Source: Edolisoma coerulescens (taxonomy: Eukaryota > Chordata > Aves > Passeriformes > Campephagidae). Taken from it: a stretch of DNA of 64,000 bases. This document shows, in pieces, positions 36,201-48,200 of this stretch; within the stretch, counting starts at the first letter, position 1, and each line of letters starts with the position of its first letter. The stretch spans positions 310,248 through 374,247 of the forward strand of contig VWZW01001018.1 in assembly GCA_013397115.1 (NCBI GenBank). Reading direction: 5' to 3'. A program made the translations under genes and the position numbers. The notes beneath the pieces were generated by a model. It did no database searches. It was not told the origin of the DNA and was given only the letters and a program-made list of their open reading frames with translations.

Positions 36201-39200
36201 GTGGCCTGCTTACCACAGCAATAGTGTGGAATCAACAGGTAGTTCAATGAAGCTACAAAATATGTATAAATAAGGAGCTTTCTCATACTGTGTTCACATT
36301 CGTATGTGGAAAGATTTTCCACCAGGTTCCCTGCTGAGGCCATGCAATTTGTTCTGGGTGAGCATGGGGAAAATCTTGGTTGCCTCCACAGAAATAGATG
36401 ATCCCAACTTAAATGCACAAGAAACATCAAATACTTTTTAACCTACTTACCTTGCATGACTCTCATGCAAACCTGCTTGATGTGGTGATCACTTGGTTCT
36501 TTGCCCTAGGATTAAAAAAAGAGAGTTTTAATAAAACAGTTTATGCCACACATTTTATAAGTGTGCTTGATGCAAAAAAGTGCTGGCCAGTTGTCACAGT
36601 TTAACCCCAGCTGGCAAAACACCATGCAGCTGTTCACATCCTCAGCCTACACCAGTGGGATGGGGGAAGGAAAAAAAGTTTAATAAATGGAAAGTAAGAA
36701 GAAGAAGGAGGGGTTGAAGAATAAGGGGAAGAGGAAGAAGAAGAAAATAAAACACAAAAAAAGAATGATAATGCAAGTGATACAAATGAAAGCAGTTGTT
36801 CACCGCTCCCACAAGTTTTCCCTGGTTACATTGCTAAGCATGATGCCATATGGTTTGGGATATCCCTTTGGTCAGTAGGGTCAGTTCTCCCACCTGTGTC
36901 CCCTCCCAATTTTTTGTGCACCTTCAACCTACTTGCTGATGGGGCAGTGTAAGGAGCAGAAGAGGCTTTGATTCTATGCAAACAGTGTTCATGAGTAACT
37001 GAAACATCACAGAATGGCTTGCATTGGAAAGGACCTTCAAAACCATCTAGTTCCAATCCCCCTTCTCAGGGCCCCTTTCAACCTGGCCTTGAACCTTTCC
37101 AGGGATGGAGCATCCACAACTTCCCTGGGTGACCTATTAGTACCTCACCAATCCTGCAGTAAAGAATTCCTTCCTAATATCTAATCTAAATCTATGCTAT
37201 TTCACTTTGAAGCCGTTACCCTTTTTCCTGTTCCCATCAGTGTGCTATAAAGATTATTTTTAGCACAAATCCAAAACATAACCCCATACAAGCCACTATG
37301 AAGAAATTTAACTGTATCCCAACCAAAACCAATCCACGAGTCACTAAAAGGTGTTCCAGCTCCTGCCGGTGCAACTGTTCCAGCTGATGTCAACTTAACC
37401 AGCAAGGTAAAGTCTGTGAGGGATGCACCTTTGTATCAAACACGGTTTGGTTTCATGCACACTACAGGGGTGGGGTGGGCATAAGAAAACAAAGCTGAAC
37501 TGAAGGCTGGGGCCCCAGGGACGTGGCTGTGTACAACCCAAGACTGCTCTGGTGTACACCTGTGTCTGATGAGAGGCACACTGTACTTCAGGCTACTGTG
37601 GCACTTCAGGTTGGCATGTGCACATGCAAAACCAGGAGTGGTGTGAGCGAGAGATAAAGGTTCAAAAGACACCAATTACATGAAAACAGTACTTACAGCT
37701 GGCCCTTCGCTGCCAGGCAGGCCTGGGGCACCCTGTTCCCCCTGCAATCCTCGTGGTCCAGGTGAGCCCCGTGGCCCTTCCATGCCAGGCAGTCCCCGAC
37801 TTCCCTCAGGCCCACGGGAACCAGGGTCTCCAGGATTACCAACCTGACAACGAAAGAGAGGAATTCCAATGGACTGCCATACTAGTGATAGACTCATTGT
37901 GACATACCAAAATGGTGACAGGAGCTATTCACAAATGCAAAGAAATGAGTGCTGAAATACAGTTGTTGAATAGAGTTTTTTAAAATAAGCAATTGGAATC
38001 AGTAGTTGCATGATTTTTAAGAGGTCTGTATTGTTCACTTAAAGGGGAGAAGAGGAAAAATAATTATTCTGTCAAAATAGGTAAATCAGAGTTAATAGTG
38101 ATGTGCTCAAGATGGCTCTCTGCCCTTGTGCATGTCAACATGGAACAGTTCTAGACATTAAGTGTTGCTTAAGGTACAAAAATTCCAGTTCCCTGCTTGC
38201 TCCAAATGCCTTTCATGACCTTCTGTAGAGGGTACCACAGTATGAGCCTCTACTGTGCAGCCCCAGGCTGTTTGGGAACACACATTTTTGCTTTGTTTAC
38301 TCTGTCAGAGCCAGAGCTAGTTCTAGTGCCTGTGCTTGAGTTTGCTGGCAGAGGAGAAGGAACATCCTCACACAAAGTGACAGTGATAAACTGCCTGAAC
38401 AGATGCAGTGCCACGATTTCGCTCAGGGAAGGGGTAAAAAGAGCTATTCCTGACCCCTGGGGAATGAAAGGATTGATGTGACTATGTCAATATGTCTACT
38501 TAAGTACACTGAGTAAACATAGCTATAGCTTCTGCTCCAGTAAATTTACTAAGAATTATTAAATATCATACGGAGTGAGACCTATGCCAGCAGGCACCTC
38601 TGAATTATTGTATTTGGTTTGAGTGGCAATGTTCTGGTAACAGGGGGTCTACAGGCTTCTCTGAGAAGCTGCCAAAACCATCCCCCATGTCCAGGAGAGC
38701 CAACGCCAGCCATCTCCAAGACAGACCTGCTGGCCAATGCCAACCTGATCAGTGAGGTTAGTAAAGCCTCTGGGATAACATATTTAAGGAGGAAAAAATT
38801 ATTGCCCGGAAATAATTGCAGCCAGAGAAGAGCAGGGTGAGAATATGGGAAATGAACAGCTCTGCAGACACCGAGGTCAGTGCAGAAGAAGGGGGAGGAG
38901 GTGCTCCCCCATTGTTTTACTTCCCATTATCCTACTCTGACTCTGACTGGTAATAAATCAGTTCATTTCCCCAAGTCCATTTTACCCGTGACCATAACTG
39001 GTGAGGGATCTCTCCCTGCCCTTATCTGGGCCCACGAGCTTTTTGTTGTATTTTCTTTCCCCTGGCCAGTTGAGGAAGGGAGTGACAGTGTGGCTTTGGT
39101 ATACACCTGGTGTCCAGTCAGGGTCAAACCACCACAGCTGCTTTCAATACAAGTTAATTTACTCCTATTTATCAATAGCAGTACTAACAAAGAAAAATAA

Positions 39201-42200
39201 CACACAAAAGAAGAAAAAAAATAGCCACGCAACAAAACCCAAAACAAGCAGGGGAAAAAAAATCCTGCATACTCACAGCTTCTCAAATCTACTGGAGAAA
39301 GAAGCAAAATAGGGCAACACCCCCTGAAAGCGACGCTGAGGAACAAATTACTCAGCTGTAGTATCAGTTTAATGCACAAGACGGAGCCATTTCGGCTCCA
39401 GCTGTGCTGCATCCCAGACAGCCGATTGCTCTCCCTATCAGAAGGAAACCCAAAGAACATGCTTCGATAGATATATTAAGAAGACAGAGTAATTGCTTTT
39501 ATGAACTATACAGCAGGGAAGCCATCATTCCTTTCTTCCCCAGCCTGGTGAGCGATTGGGTTCCCAGACAGGTTACTCATTCCTGTGAGGGTACTCACTG
39601 GGATGACAAGCCCTATGGGGTCTCATCAGGACAAGAGGATTTTAAAAACCTAGGTGGGTAAAATTATGGATTTCTCTTCTAGTCTATCTCTTCCTCATGT
39701 CCTTCATTTAGGATCTTCATCAGCAGTAAACATGCTTGTTACCTTGCATTTGCTTAGCCCCAAAGTTACCCAGAACACTAAGTACACAAGCCCAGGTTTT
39801 TTGTTATGCTCAGCCTCAGTTCCCCGTAGGCAGAACTATTGGTATTTTAGTATCACAGCCCATACTGTCAGATGCTGTAACAATCCAACTCTTCAGTGAT
39901 CCTGACATAAAAGAATGAGTTCAGCTCTCCAAGTTTTTTTTTTATGTGACATACAAGATTCTGCTCCTTCCACATAAAAGTGATCATTTTGCAATAAAAC
40001 AAAACAAAATAAAACAAAATAAATTTTAAAAAAATAAAAATAAAATAAAATAAAGGAATCTGGGCCATAAATACTTCTGGTTTCACAGACATCACAATCC
40101 TGCTGCCAGCTTTTTAACAGTGGCATGCAGCCACCGCACTGAGCCTCCTTTCTATCCAACACCTACTGTACAAAGGGTGCATTCATTTTCTTTAAAAAAA
40201 CACTTAGTTGGTCAGAAAACTGCTGCTCAGTGATGCTTCTCTTTTAGGGAGTTAGAATTCAGGAAACTAAATCTTTTTCAAAGCTAATTCATTTTAATAT
40301 TAACTGTATTTAAAATCTGTTAAAACACATTCAGTTTAACTGTGATAAAGAGAGCTTAGCCTGTTATTTACATTTTTCTTTCCTTAAATCAGAAAACCAT
40401 CTATATGATCTACTAGATCTCTGTATTTCTGTAACAATGCTATTCATTATACTTACAGCTCCCTTTGCTCCTGGTAATCCCACGTCACCCTAAAAATAAG
40501 ACAAACTGTATAAGAAGATAGTCTCCATTACTACAGACATTACAAATGCAGTAAATTTGACATGATTTTTTTCATATACAAAGAGAAATTTCATGTATTT
40601 GGTTGATTCATGCAAAATTGCACCACAAATTAATTACAATTCCTTTGAAAATAAAACCTTTATTTTGAGTGGGTTTTGTACAATTCCTTTCTCAAAAACT
40701 TTTCTGTAAGGTGCAAATGAGAAAGCACGTTTGTAGTAATTGGTTTTGTATTGCTTATCGTGGAATCAGACACATGGCTCTAACCTCTCAAACGCAGCTA
40801 CACCACAGGATAATCTTAGACTGCAGATTTCTTGGAAACCTTTAGAGGAAGCATTTTTTTAATCAGGATTTTCTAGTTTCTGACAAGTGACAGAACTATG
40901 GATATCAGTGCTGTGTTAATGCTGGAAAAACTGCAACAGAAACCAGACAGGTGTCTACCCAAAGTTCTGTGAAGAAGCCAAATCCCAGCAAGCTCTTATT
41001 TCCAGCAATCTTTCTCCTGGCTTGAACATTATCAAAATCCCTCAATCACCTGACTGAGAATAGGAATCCCACTATTCAGAAATTTTTAGGCTTTCCTCTC
41101 AACTGGAAAAAAAACCTGTCAAAATCTTGTAATCACCTGTGAAATAGATTAGTATGAAAACACTGAAGAAACTTAGAGAGATTTCTGTAAACTGTACTTT
41201 CCCAGTTCCTAAATGTCATTGGTGAAATAACTGGTTTCCAGTCAAAGGCCTCTCTGTTAATGAATATGTCATAATTGAAATAGAAATAGCTGTTATCCAT
41301 TTAAAACCAGCCTAGCTGGCAGCACACTTAAACAACCCATAATATTGCTTCCTGGGAATCTGTGGAGTGATTGTAATGCTCAGTTACTGGACATCTAGCT
41401 CCCTAAGGCTTTCAGAATTGCAGCCTGTAGGAAAAAACCACTCATTTCCAGCATACAACCTGGCTACCATTCTTTGAATAGGGAGCAGTTTACTTCCTTT
41501 AGAAAGATCAGTTCTGGCTTTGCTGGATGAGGCCCCATGGGAGCCACTGGACCAGGGGGTTTCTCTCCTGGCAGGGAAACAAACCCTCTTTACTAAAGGG
41601 CACATGACCCAAGCATTACCCATGTCAATTCACAACATGCCATACTACTGCAGCGCATATATATATATATATATACACACATATATATATATATATCTCA
41701 CAGTGCCACAGCCTCTTCCCAGCCCATTTCTCCTCTCCCTAACAGCCAGCAGCAAATCACATTTCCAAAGAGAAAGTCAATACAAAACAGTTCCTTTAAG
41801 TGTGAGTCATTAAGGATATTTATTAACTCTTCTCCTGTTTCACCTGAATTAAACTAATTGCTCATCCTCACTGCCTCAAACACCAAGAATTTGTGTCTGT
41901 GTATGCATATGTGTATATATATATTCATAAACAAACAGTCTATATATCTATATCTACCTATATATATATATAAACACAGACACATCCCTTTCCTTCAAGG
42001 CAGTCTGTACTACATTGTACACCTAACAGAATATGTACATTTCAGTGCTTTTCAAACAGCAGGAATACAGTAACCAGGCAAATAGAACTGCTGTGCTCTG
42101 CAGTGGCCAGTTGGTATAAAACTGAAATGTGCCTTTCAATAATGAAAACATAACAGTTGAAGTATTCCAATAATACTTTATATTTTTAATTTACAACAAC

Positions 42201-45200
42201 AACATAATATTTTATCAGGTAAAGGTAAAAAGGCGCCTTACTAAGTCACCCTTTTCTCCTCCATCTCCTTCTGCTCCAGGTGCACCCTATATCAAAGAAA
42301 GACATACTGTCAGCCTTCAGATTTAGTCAAGATTATGTGACATTTGGTACTGTGACTTTTAAAGTGCCCTGATCTCAAACATGACTTACTTGTTCACCCT
42401 TAGGTCCTGGTTCACCCACCGAACCCTAAAAGGTTAAAGATTAAAAAAAAAAAAAGAAGAAGAAGTATTCAGAATTTCAAACTCTAGGTTCTAAAACACA
42501 CTAAATGTTCTTTGATCCTAAATTTCACATTCATTCAAGAGACCTTTAAAGCTGCAAATTTTTAATAATGACAATGAAAGCACTTAAATCTTACCATGTA
42601 ATTTATGTGACAGACAGAAGGCAAGTACCAGTATGGACCATATAATCCAGCACCACACTGGACAGTACAGATTCTGACTGTCAAATAGTAGATTTCACCT
42701 TTACATGACAAGTGCTCTTGCAGCTGCTACGGGTCTGCTCTGAGAATTGATTAGAAGCTACAAGTAAATAAATGCAGTAAGTGTATCACTTTTTCTAGCA
42801 CTATTATGTATTCCATATTGCAGTAGGCTATACTAGCCCTGCTAATGAGGGGTAAGCAGAGAGACATCCCCAAGTACAGTCACAATCTTGTCTTGTGTGC
42901 TGTTTAATTCTCAATGTCTTTTAGCAAACCTGTGTCTAAAATTTTGATCATTGTAGTCAAAGCTGAAGGGCTTGTATCTTAAAGTTAATATTGCTTTTTA
43001 AAAATAAATTAGATTATGTTTCATCTTAGAATCCTCTAACAAAACGTACCTGTGTGGACAGGCAGGAAATAAAGAGCAATAAATTAATGACCTAATTCAT
43101 TTCAAACAGATGTAATTTTTTTCTATAGCAAGATTATTAAATTTGTAGAACATTATATCATTTAGGAAAATCTTTTTGTATTTGTAATCTGTTAGAAAAC
43201 CAGTCACACCATCCTGTTAATATTCTTTGCAGTCTGTGCATGTTCAAAGATATGCATTCCAAAAGAACTATAACTGTGCATGATAATTTTTTCTTTGTAA
43301 AACAGACAGAGATGCAGCAGTTTCTCTCCCATTTCCATTTAATTCGCATAAGATACAGGCACACAGACTGGCATAACTTCTACGAATTTAATGATTTCTG
43401 ACATGTTCTCATGTTCTTGAAGATGAAGAGCTAATACTAAATTATCTACAAAGCTAAGCACTATAAATCACAGAACTGTTTAACATTCCAACTTTGTCAA
43501 ACAACACTGAAACTATTTTGTCTGATGTGTTCTCGACATTGTGCCTTGTTAAGGTTTCCCAATTACACAAAAAAAGACATTGGTTTCCAACCTAACATCA
43601 TTTGGGCGGTCCTTTTTCTCCCCTTACTCTTCTTTAGAGCAATAAAGCTGCCAATAGATAAAGATGACATAGAAGAATCTGTTGCTTTTGTGAGTCTTGG
43701 CCTGCAATGTTTGTATTAGCAAATATAAAAATCACAACTGAAACTATCTGACTCTATTCTACATTGACTCCAAAAATTTCAATGGAGGCAATAAGGCAAG
43801 ATGTCAAACTAAGAAAATACTCACTTTTCTTGACATACTGCCTGTCTATTTTCAAAAATCCTTCTCAAATCATACCCAAGAATTATTTGCAAAACTGCCT
43901 GTCAGCATCACCCAAACTGTACCAGGGGCTACTTTAACTACTTAGCAGCATAAAGGATCACGTTGCAGGGCCAAGGTCTTACCTTGGCACTTACCTTGGT
44001 GCTGTTTATCTTACTAAAATAGACAGAACCCAAGTGTATGAAACCAATCCAAAATACATGAATCAGAAACAGCCTAAGTGGTGAATGCTGGGGTTTGGGC
44101 ATTATCCGTGCTGTGTGGGCATAACCAGCCCATAAGATTCACTGAAGCGTAAGCCTTTGCTCTCACATTGCTCTGTCCTGCTCTCTCTGCCAGACTGTGT
44201 CAGGTGTGTGCCTGATGCACACAGCTCCTCGCCCAAACTGGAGCCTGGTTCAGGCTCCAAAGGAGAAAGGCCTAGGCTGTGACCTCCTTTTCCATGCTGA
44301 AAACCCACACAGGGACAGGGTAACACGGTGAGGATTGGTCCATGTGGGCTTGGAAACAGGAACACTGACCCTGCAATTAGCACATGATATTATGCTTGTA
44401 ACATTCAATCATTATTATATCCGTCGAATTTTTCCAACTCTCACTTTTACATATTCAGTAAAAACACTTCTGCTGGTATCTTTGGTGGTGATTCATTCTT
44501 TAAGTGATCATCACCTTCATGTAGACAAGATGCCAACAGATAGTACACAATATTTAACAGCTTTGGGATCAAGATTGACTACTGATATATCAAATTCATG
44601 AATTCTAGTGCCTTCTGGCTGCTATTTACATCAACTCTTATCATGCAGATATAGCTACGCAACAGAACTTTATAGGATCCCTGTGTACAGAAAGTTTTGA
44701 AATCAGAAAGAGAAAAAAGGTTACTTCAGCCTAGAACTTACTCCTAGAAGGGGCTGACCCAAAGACTAGGGTTAACAGGCTACAGAGATGCCTATTTCCA
44801 GCCTGAAAAGGTTGTTTGAGCAGGACTGATGCAGTTGCAAAAGCTGAAGGGAAGAGGAAGGATAGAGTGGTGCAGTGCTCTCCAGGCTTGTGACTTGGAA
44901 GACATAGTGCAGGTCAGTGCTGCTGGCAAGGCTGCAGCCATGCTAAGCCTGCCCCAGGAAATTCACTCCAACCTCTATGCAACTGAAAAAAATAATATGA
45001 ATCAAGGATACAAGTGGAAAGCTAAAAAGCAAGCACAGGATGAGATAGTTCCTAGCATAGCACTTTGGACTTTAAGGTATTTGCACAGAGCAATAAACTG
45101 ACCTCAGGTCTTTAAAAAAGGCCCAGGCATAAGTTACTGTCATCTGCCAGTCAGGTAATCAGAAACCTCCTGGCTGTAGCCTGAATCTCTCTAGGTCTGT

Positions 45201-48200
45201 TTACAGCATCTACACTCTACTTTTTATCCTAGAGATCCAGACCATTTATATGGCAAATGAGGAAAATCAGGCACCTTTGGAGGGAGGTTGTCAGCACTGC
45301 AACAAATGTTAGGTATTTTCCTTCCACATTTGCTTCCTCAGTACCTTGAATCTCCCTCTGCAGAAGTCTAAAGTATGAATCATTACCAATCTAATAAAAA
45401 GAGACTGCTTTATGTCAATACTTACATTTGACTAGAAACGTGTTCCTGATCTCAGCATTAAAAGAAAACCAAACAAACATGAAAAAATACCTCAACAACA
45501 TCAAAGATTTCAAGCTTGCTTTTAAGCACCTGAATAGCTTTTTTTTTAAAAAAGCTGTCAAAAACAACAGCAAGCCCTATCCAGAAACCCTATGATGTAC
45601 ACTGGGAGCATACCAAGGGCAGAATTGCTCTGTTAAGCTAAGACATTCTACAGCAGTTTTACCCATGCCTGACTAACAGTCCAACAGCTCCCTGGTTGTC
45701 AGGAGGATGTAAGGGGCACTTCACAAGTGTAATTCATTTAATACTGAAGTAGATGTGCCTCAAGTGAGAAGGATGAAACACAGTAGAGAACTTAATATTT
45801 TTATAACAAGTAGGTCAGAAGTTTGGCAAGTGAATTCCATCCTTTGCAGTCTCCTATAGCCAAGAGGAGATAAGAAACATCTCTGGCTTTATGTACTGTC
45901 TTCATTGACATTTATTGAGCAAAGCAAGATATCTTCTGCAGGCCCCCAGGGCCCAATCCTTCCCTCTCAACAAAATACTAGAAAAAGTACTTCTATCCTG
46001 TAATTCTGCCTGTATGCATAGGTGTCTCAATAGCTGCATTAGCATGTGCTTTTCCACAGCAGGTCCTAAGACATATGTAACAGGCATCACTTCTACTGTA
46101 GATGAAGGTGGAAGTTTCAAAGCTCTATAGTGATCAGAGACCCTGACTGACCATTTCAGATCTGGCTGTACCAATGATTTGCAGTATGAGAGGTCTTGAA
46201 ATGATTCAAACTTTAAAACCCAGAAGAATATTTACACCAGTAATCTTATTTCAGTCCTTTAAGTGACACTGTCAAGACTTTTCCTGTCCACGTTTATGAG
46301 CTACAAGTAGTTAATGGGCACATAGAGCACTACTTTCAAGCAGTTAAGATATTATATAGAAAATAAGAAAACAGACATTAATTCAAGGAAAAACTGAAAA
46401 CAGCGCTCAACTTATTGTGTTTACTCCTGACATCAAACTGCAGTCTGCATGTATGAGTGGATTTCTTACCCGGTCACCTTTACTACCAGGAAGGCCTGGA
46501 GGACCAGGCAGTCCAGGAAGTCCAATATTACCCTGGGGACCCTGTGAAAATAAGTCAAGGATGTAAACTCAGCCGATATGCTTTAGAATGAACAACTAAG
46601 GGTCATACCCTAAAGCAGATGGGGCAGAACCTTACTCCCAGAAGAGACTTAGCTTGATGAAAGAGGATTATCTGATGCAAATAGGGCTGATCCAAAGTAC
46701 AGCACTTTAAACAGAATCTTATGAATATATTGCTGACAGTCACAACAGAAATGACTTACAGGGTTTTCTACCCTCCAGTCCCTCAAAGACAGTCTGGTTC
46801 TCTTAAAAATACTTCCCAAGATCTTGTACTCTGTGATTTGCACATTCCTCTGGAACAGTAAGCTCTTTCAGCCAAGACATCCCCAGCTATGCTTCTGACC
46901 GATACTGTGTAAATACTGCTGGAGCTCTGGTAAAAGGTGGCATTCATAATGTACTCCATTCATTAGTTTCACGTAGCTGCTAGCAGAAAGCCAGTCTCTC
47001 ACTGCTCCTGTTCCCAGGTACACGCAGCCCACACAGGAGCGTGCAACTCAGCTTTGCACATCATACGATTTATGGGTTTATTGAGTAGAAGAAAAAGTCA
47101 CACACATCTCCATGTAATTTAAAACAGCATTTTCTAATATTAGCACAGTCACAGAGGACTAAAAAAGAAACTGAACCACCACTCATTTCAATGGTATTTT
47201 CGGTTCCCTGCATGGATAAATGGGTAAGTGTAGTTCCAGATGATACTATAGCTCCTTGAAAGTAAACATGAGCACTGAATATGGAAATAAACTGCTTACC
47301 AATTTTCCTGGTAAACCTGGAGGACCTGCAGGACCCGTCTCCCCTCTGCTACCCTGGAGAAATAGAAGGACAACATTATTTCCTGAAACACTTCCTGTGA
47401 CCTGGGAATAAAGTCTGATTGTTTTTCCTTAATGTTAAGTGATTTACACTACTTAGCAGTTGGGTTTAATTGAAACTTCTTTTTCATAGTGCAAAAATAC
47501 CACATGCATTAAAACCAGTGAAACTTTCTGAGTAAAGATCTTTAGTTAACAATTGCATATAATGTTTATTTGGCATTAAATGATTCAAGTAATTCATTTT
47601 GCTGAGTGATTAAGCACAATGAAGTTCCCTTCATGGGATCACACCTGAGAGTTACTTGTCACAAACACATTCACCTCACTATGACAACTCTGGCAGGCAC
47701 GCTTAACTTCAGGCTTTTGCTTAGTTTCATCACCCGAACCCACAAACTATATGACCACATATTTAAAGCACCTGATCCCCAATGGACAAATGTGAAAAGT
47801 GAATGCAGAAGTAATGCTTAATAAATTCATTCAGGTTTAAAAAAAGTCTAGACTGTTATAGGGAAGGGTAACTTTTAAAAATCCCCATTTATAATAGTAA
47901 TAAGCATAAATACATGCTTTACTGCATCTTTATATCTTCACTTCAGACATGTTTATCCATCCAGATCATCATATTCACATTAGTGTTACAACTCCATATC
48001 TTAATGCAGCCATCTGAATACATACTGTGGGTAAATCTGACATTGAGCCAAATTTGCAAAGATTTTTGAACTAAAGTACTTTTCCCAAAAGATTTTGTCT
48101 TTTATGATTGAACTTTTCAGAACAGCTCAATAAGTTTTATAGCTTTACTGTCACATGTACAGACATATCTCTGGACAGATAAATTCAAACAATGTCCTAA

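Larger units (their letters stand above)
30206..36450. other. COL9A1 introns between the exons at 30021 and 36451
   Basis: Holds the exons at 31410 and 34275. Also seen are a CTCF-like site at 30891-30907, one ambiguous base at 32180 and a CAA/A-rich tract at 34159-34227. No other gene or mobile element was recognised. Confidence 0.6.
36592..37336 (-). mobile_element. Solo LTR of a bird endogenous retrovirus, split by CR1
   Basis: On the - strand the element starts near 37336 and ends with a CA at 36592 (seen on the + strand as tgtcacagtttaacccc). Landmarks of a widespread bird LTR are present in order: the conserved segments at about 37261-37330, 36935-36985 and 36850-36905, and the 3' end at 36592-36665. 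The flanks CCAGT (36587-36591) and CGAGT (37337-37341) are a near-perfect 5-bp target-site pair. No retroviral coding sequence or second LTR is adjacent, so it is a solo LTR. It lies in the same orientation as COL9A1. The middle (about 36670-36790) has turned into A/G-rich sequence. Confidence 0.8.
36506..37696. other. COL9A1 intron occupied by an LTR
   Basis: Most of this intron (36592-37336) is a bird endogenous retrovirus LTR split by a CR1 tail. The remaining 360 bases at 37337-37696 show nothing else. Confidence 0.8.
37844..46469. other. COL9A1 introns between the exons at 37697 and 46470
   Basis: Holds the exons at 40457, 42242 and 42390, the LTR relic at 38609-39136, an A/T-rich simple tract at 39992-40056 and (AT)n microsatellites at 41656-41697 and 41902-41976. 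The 39300-39660 stretch is compositionally different and could be a further LTR-like relic, but I could not identify it. No other gene seen. Confidence 0.6.

Noticed and set aside
38963..39460. 165-codon open frame on the - strand
   Set aside because: It runs antisense through the end of an LTR relic and A-rich sequence, is low-complexity and has no domain.
39300..39660. Possible third endogenous retrovirus relic
   Set aside because: The composition suggests a repeat, but I could not match it to a known LTR or internal region, so I list it only as unidentified.
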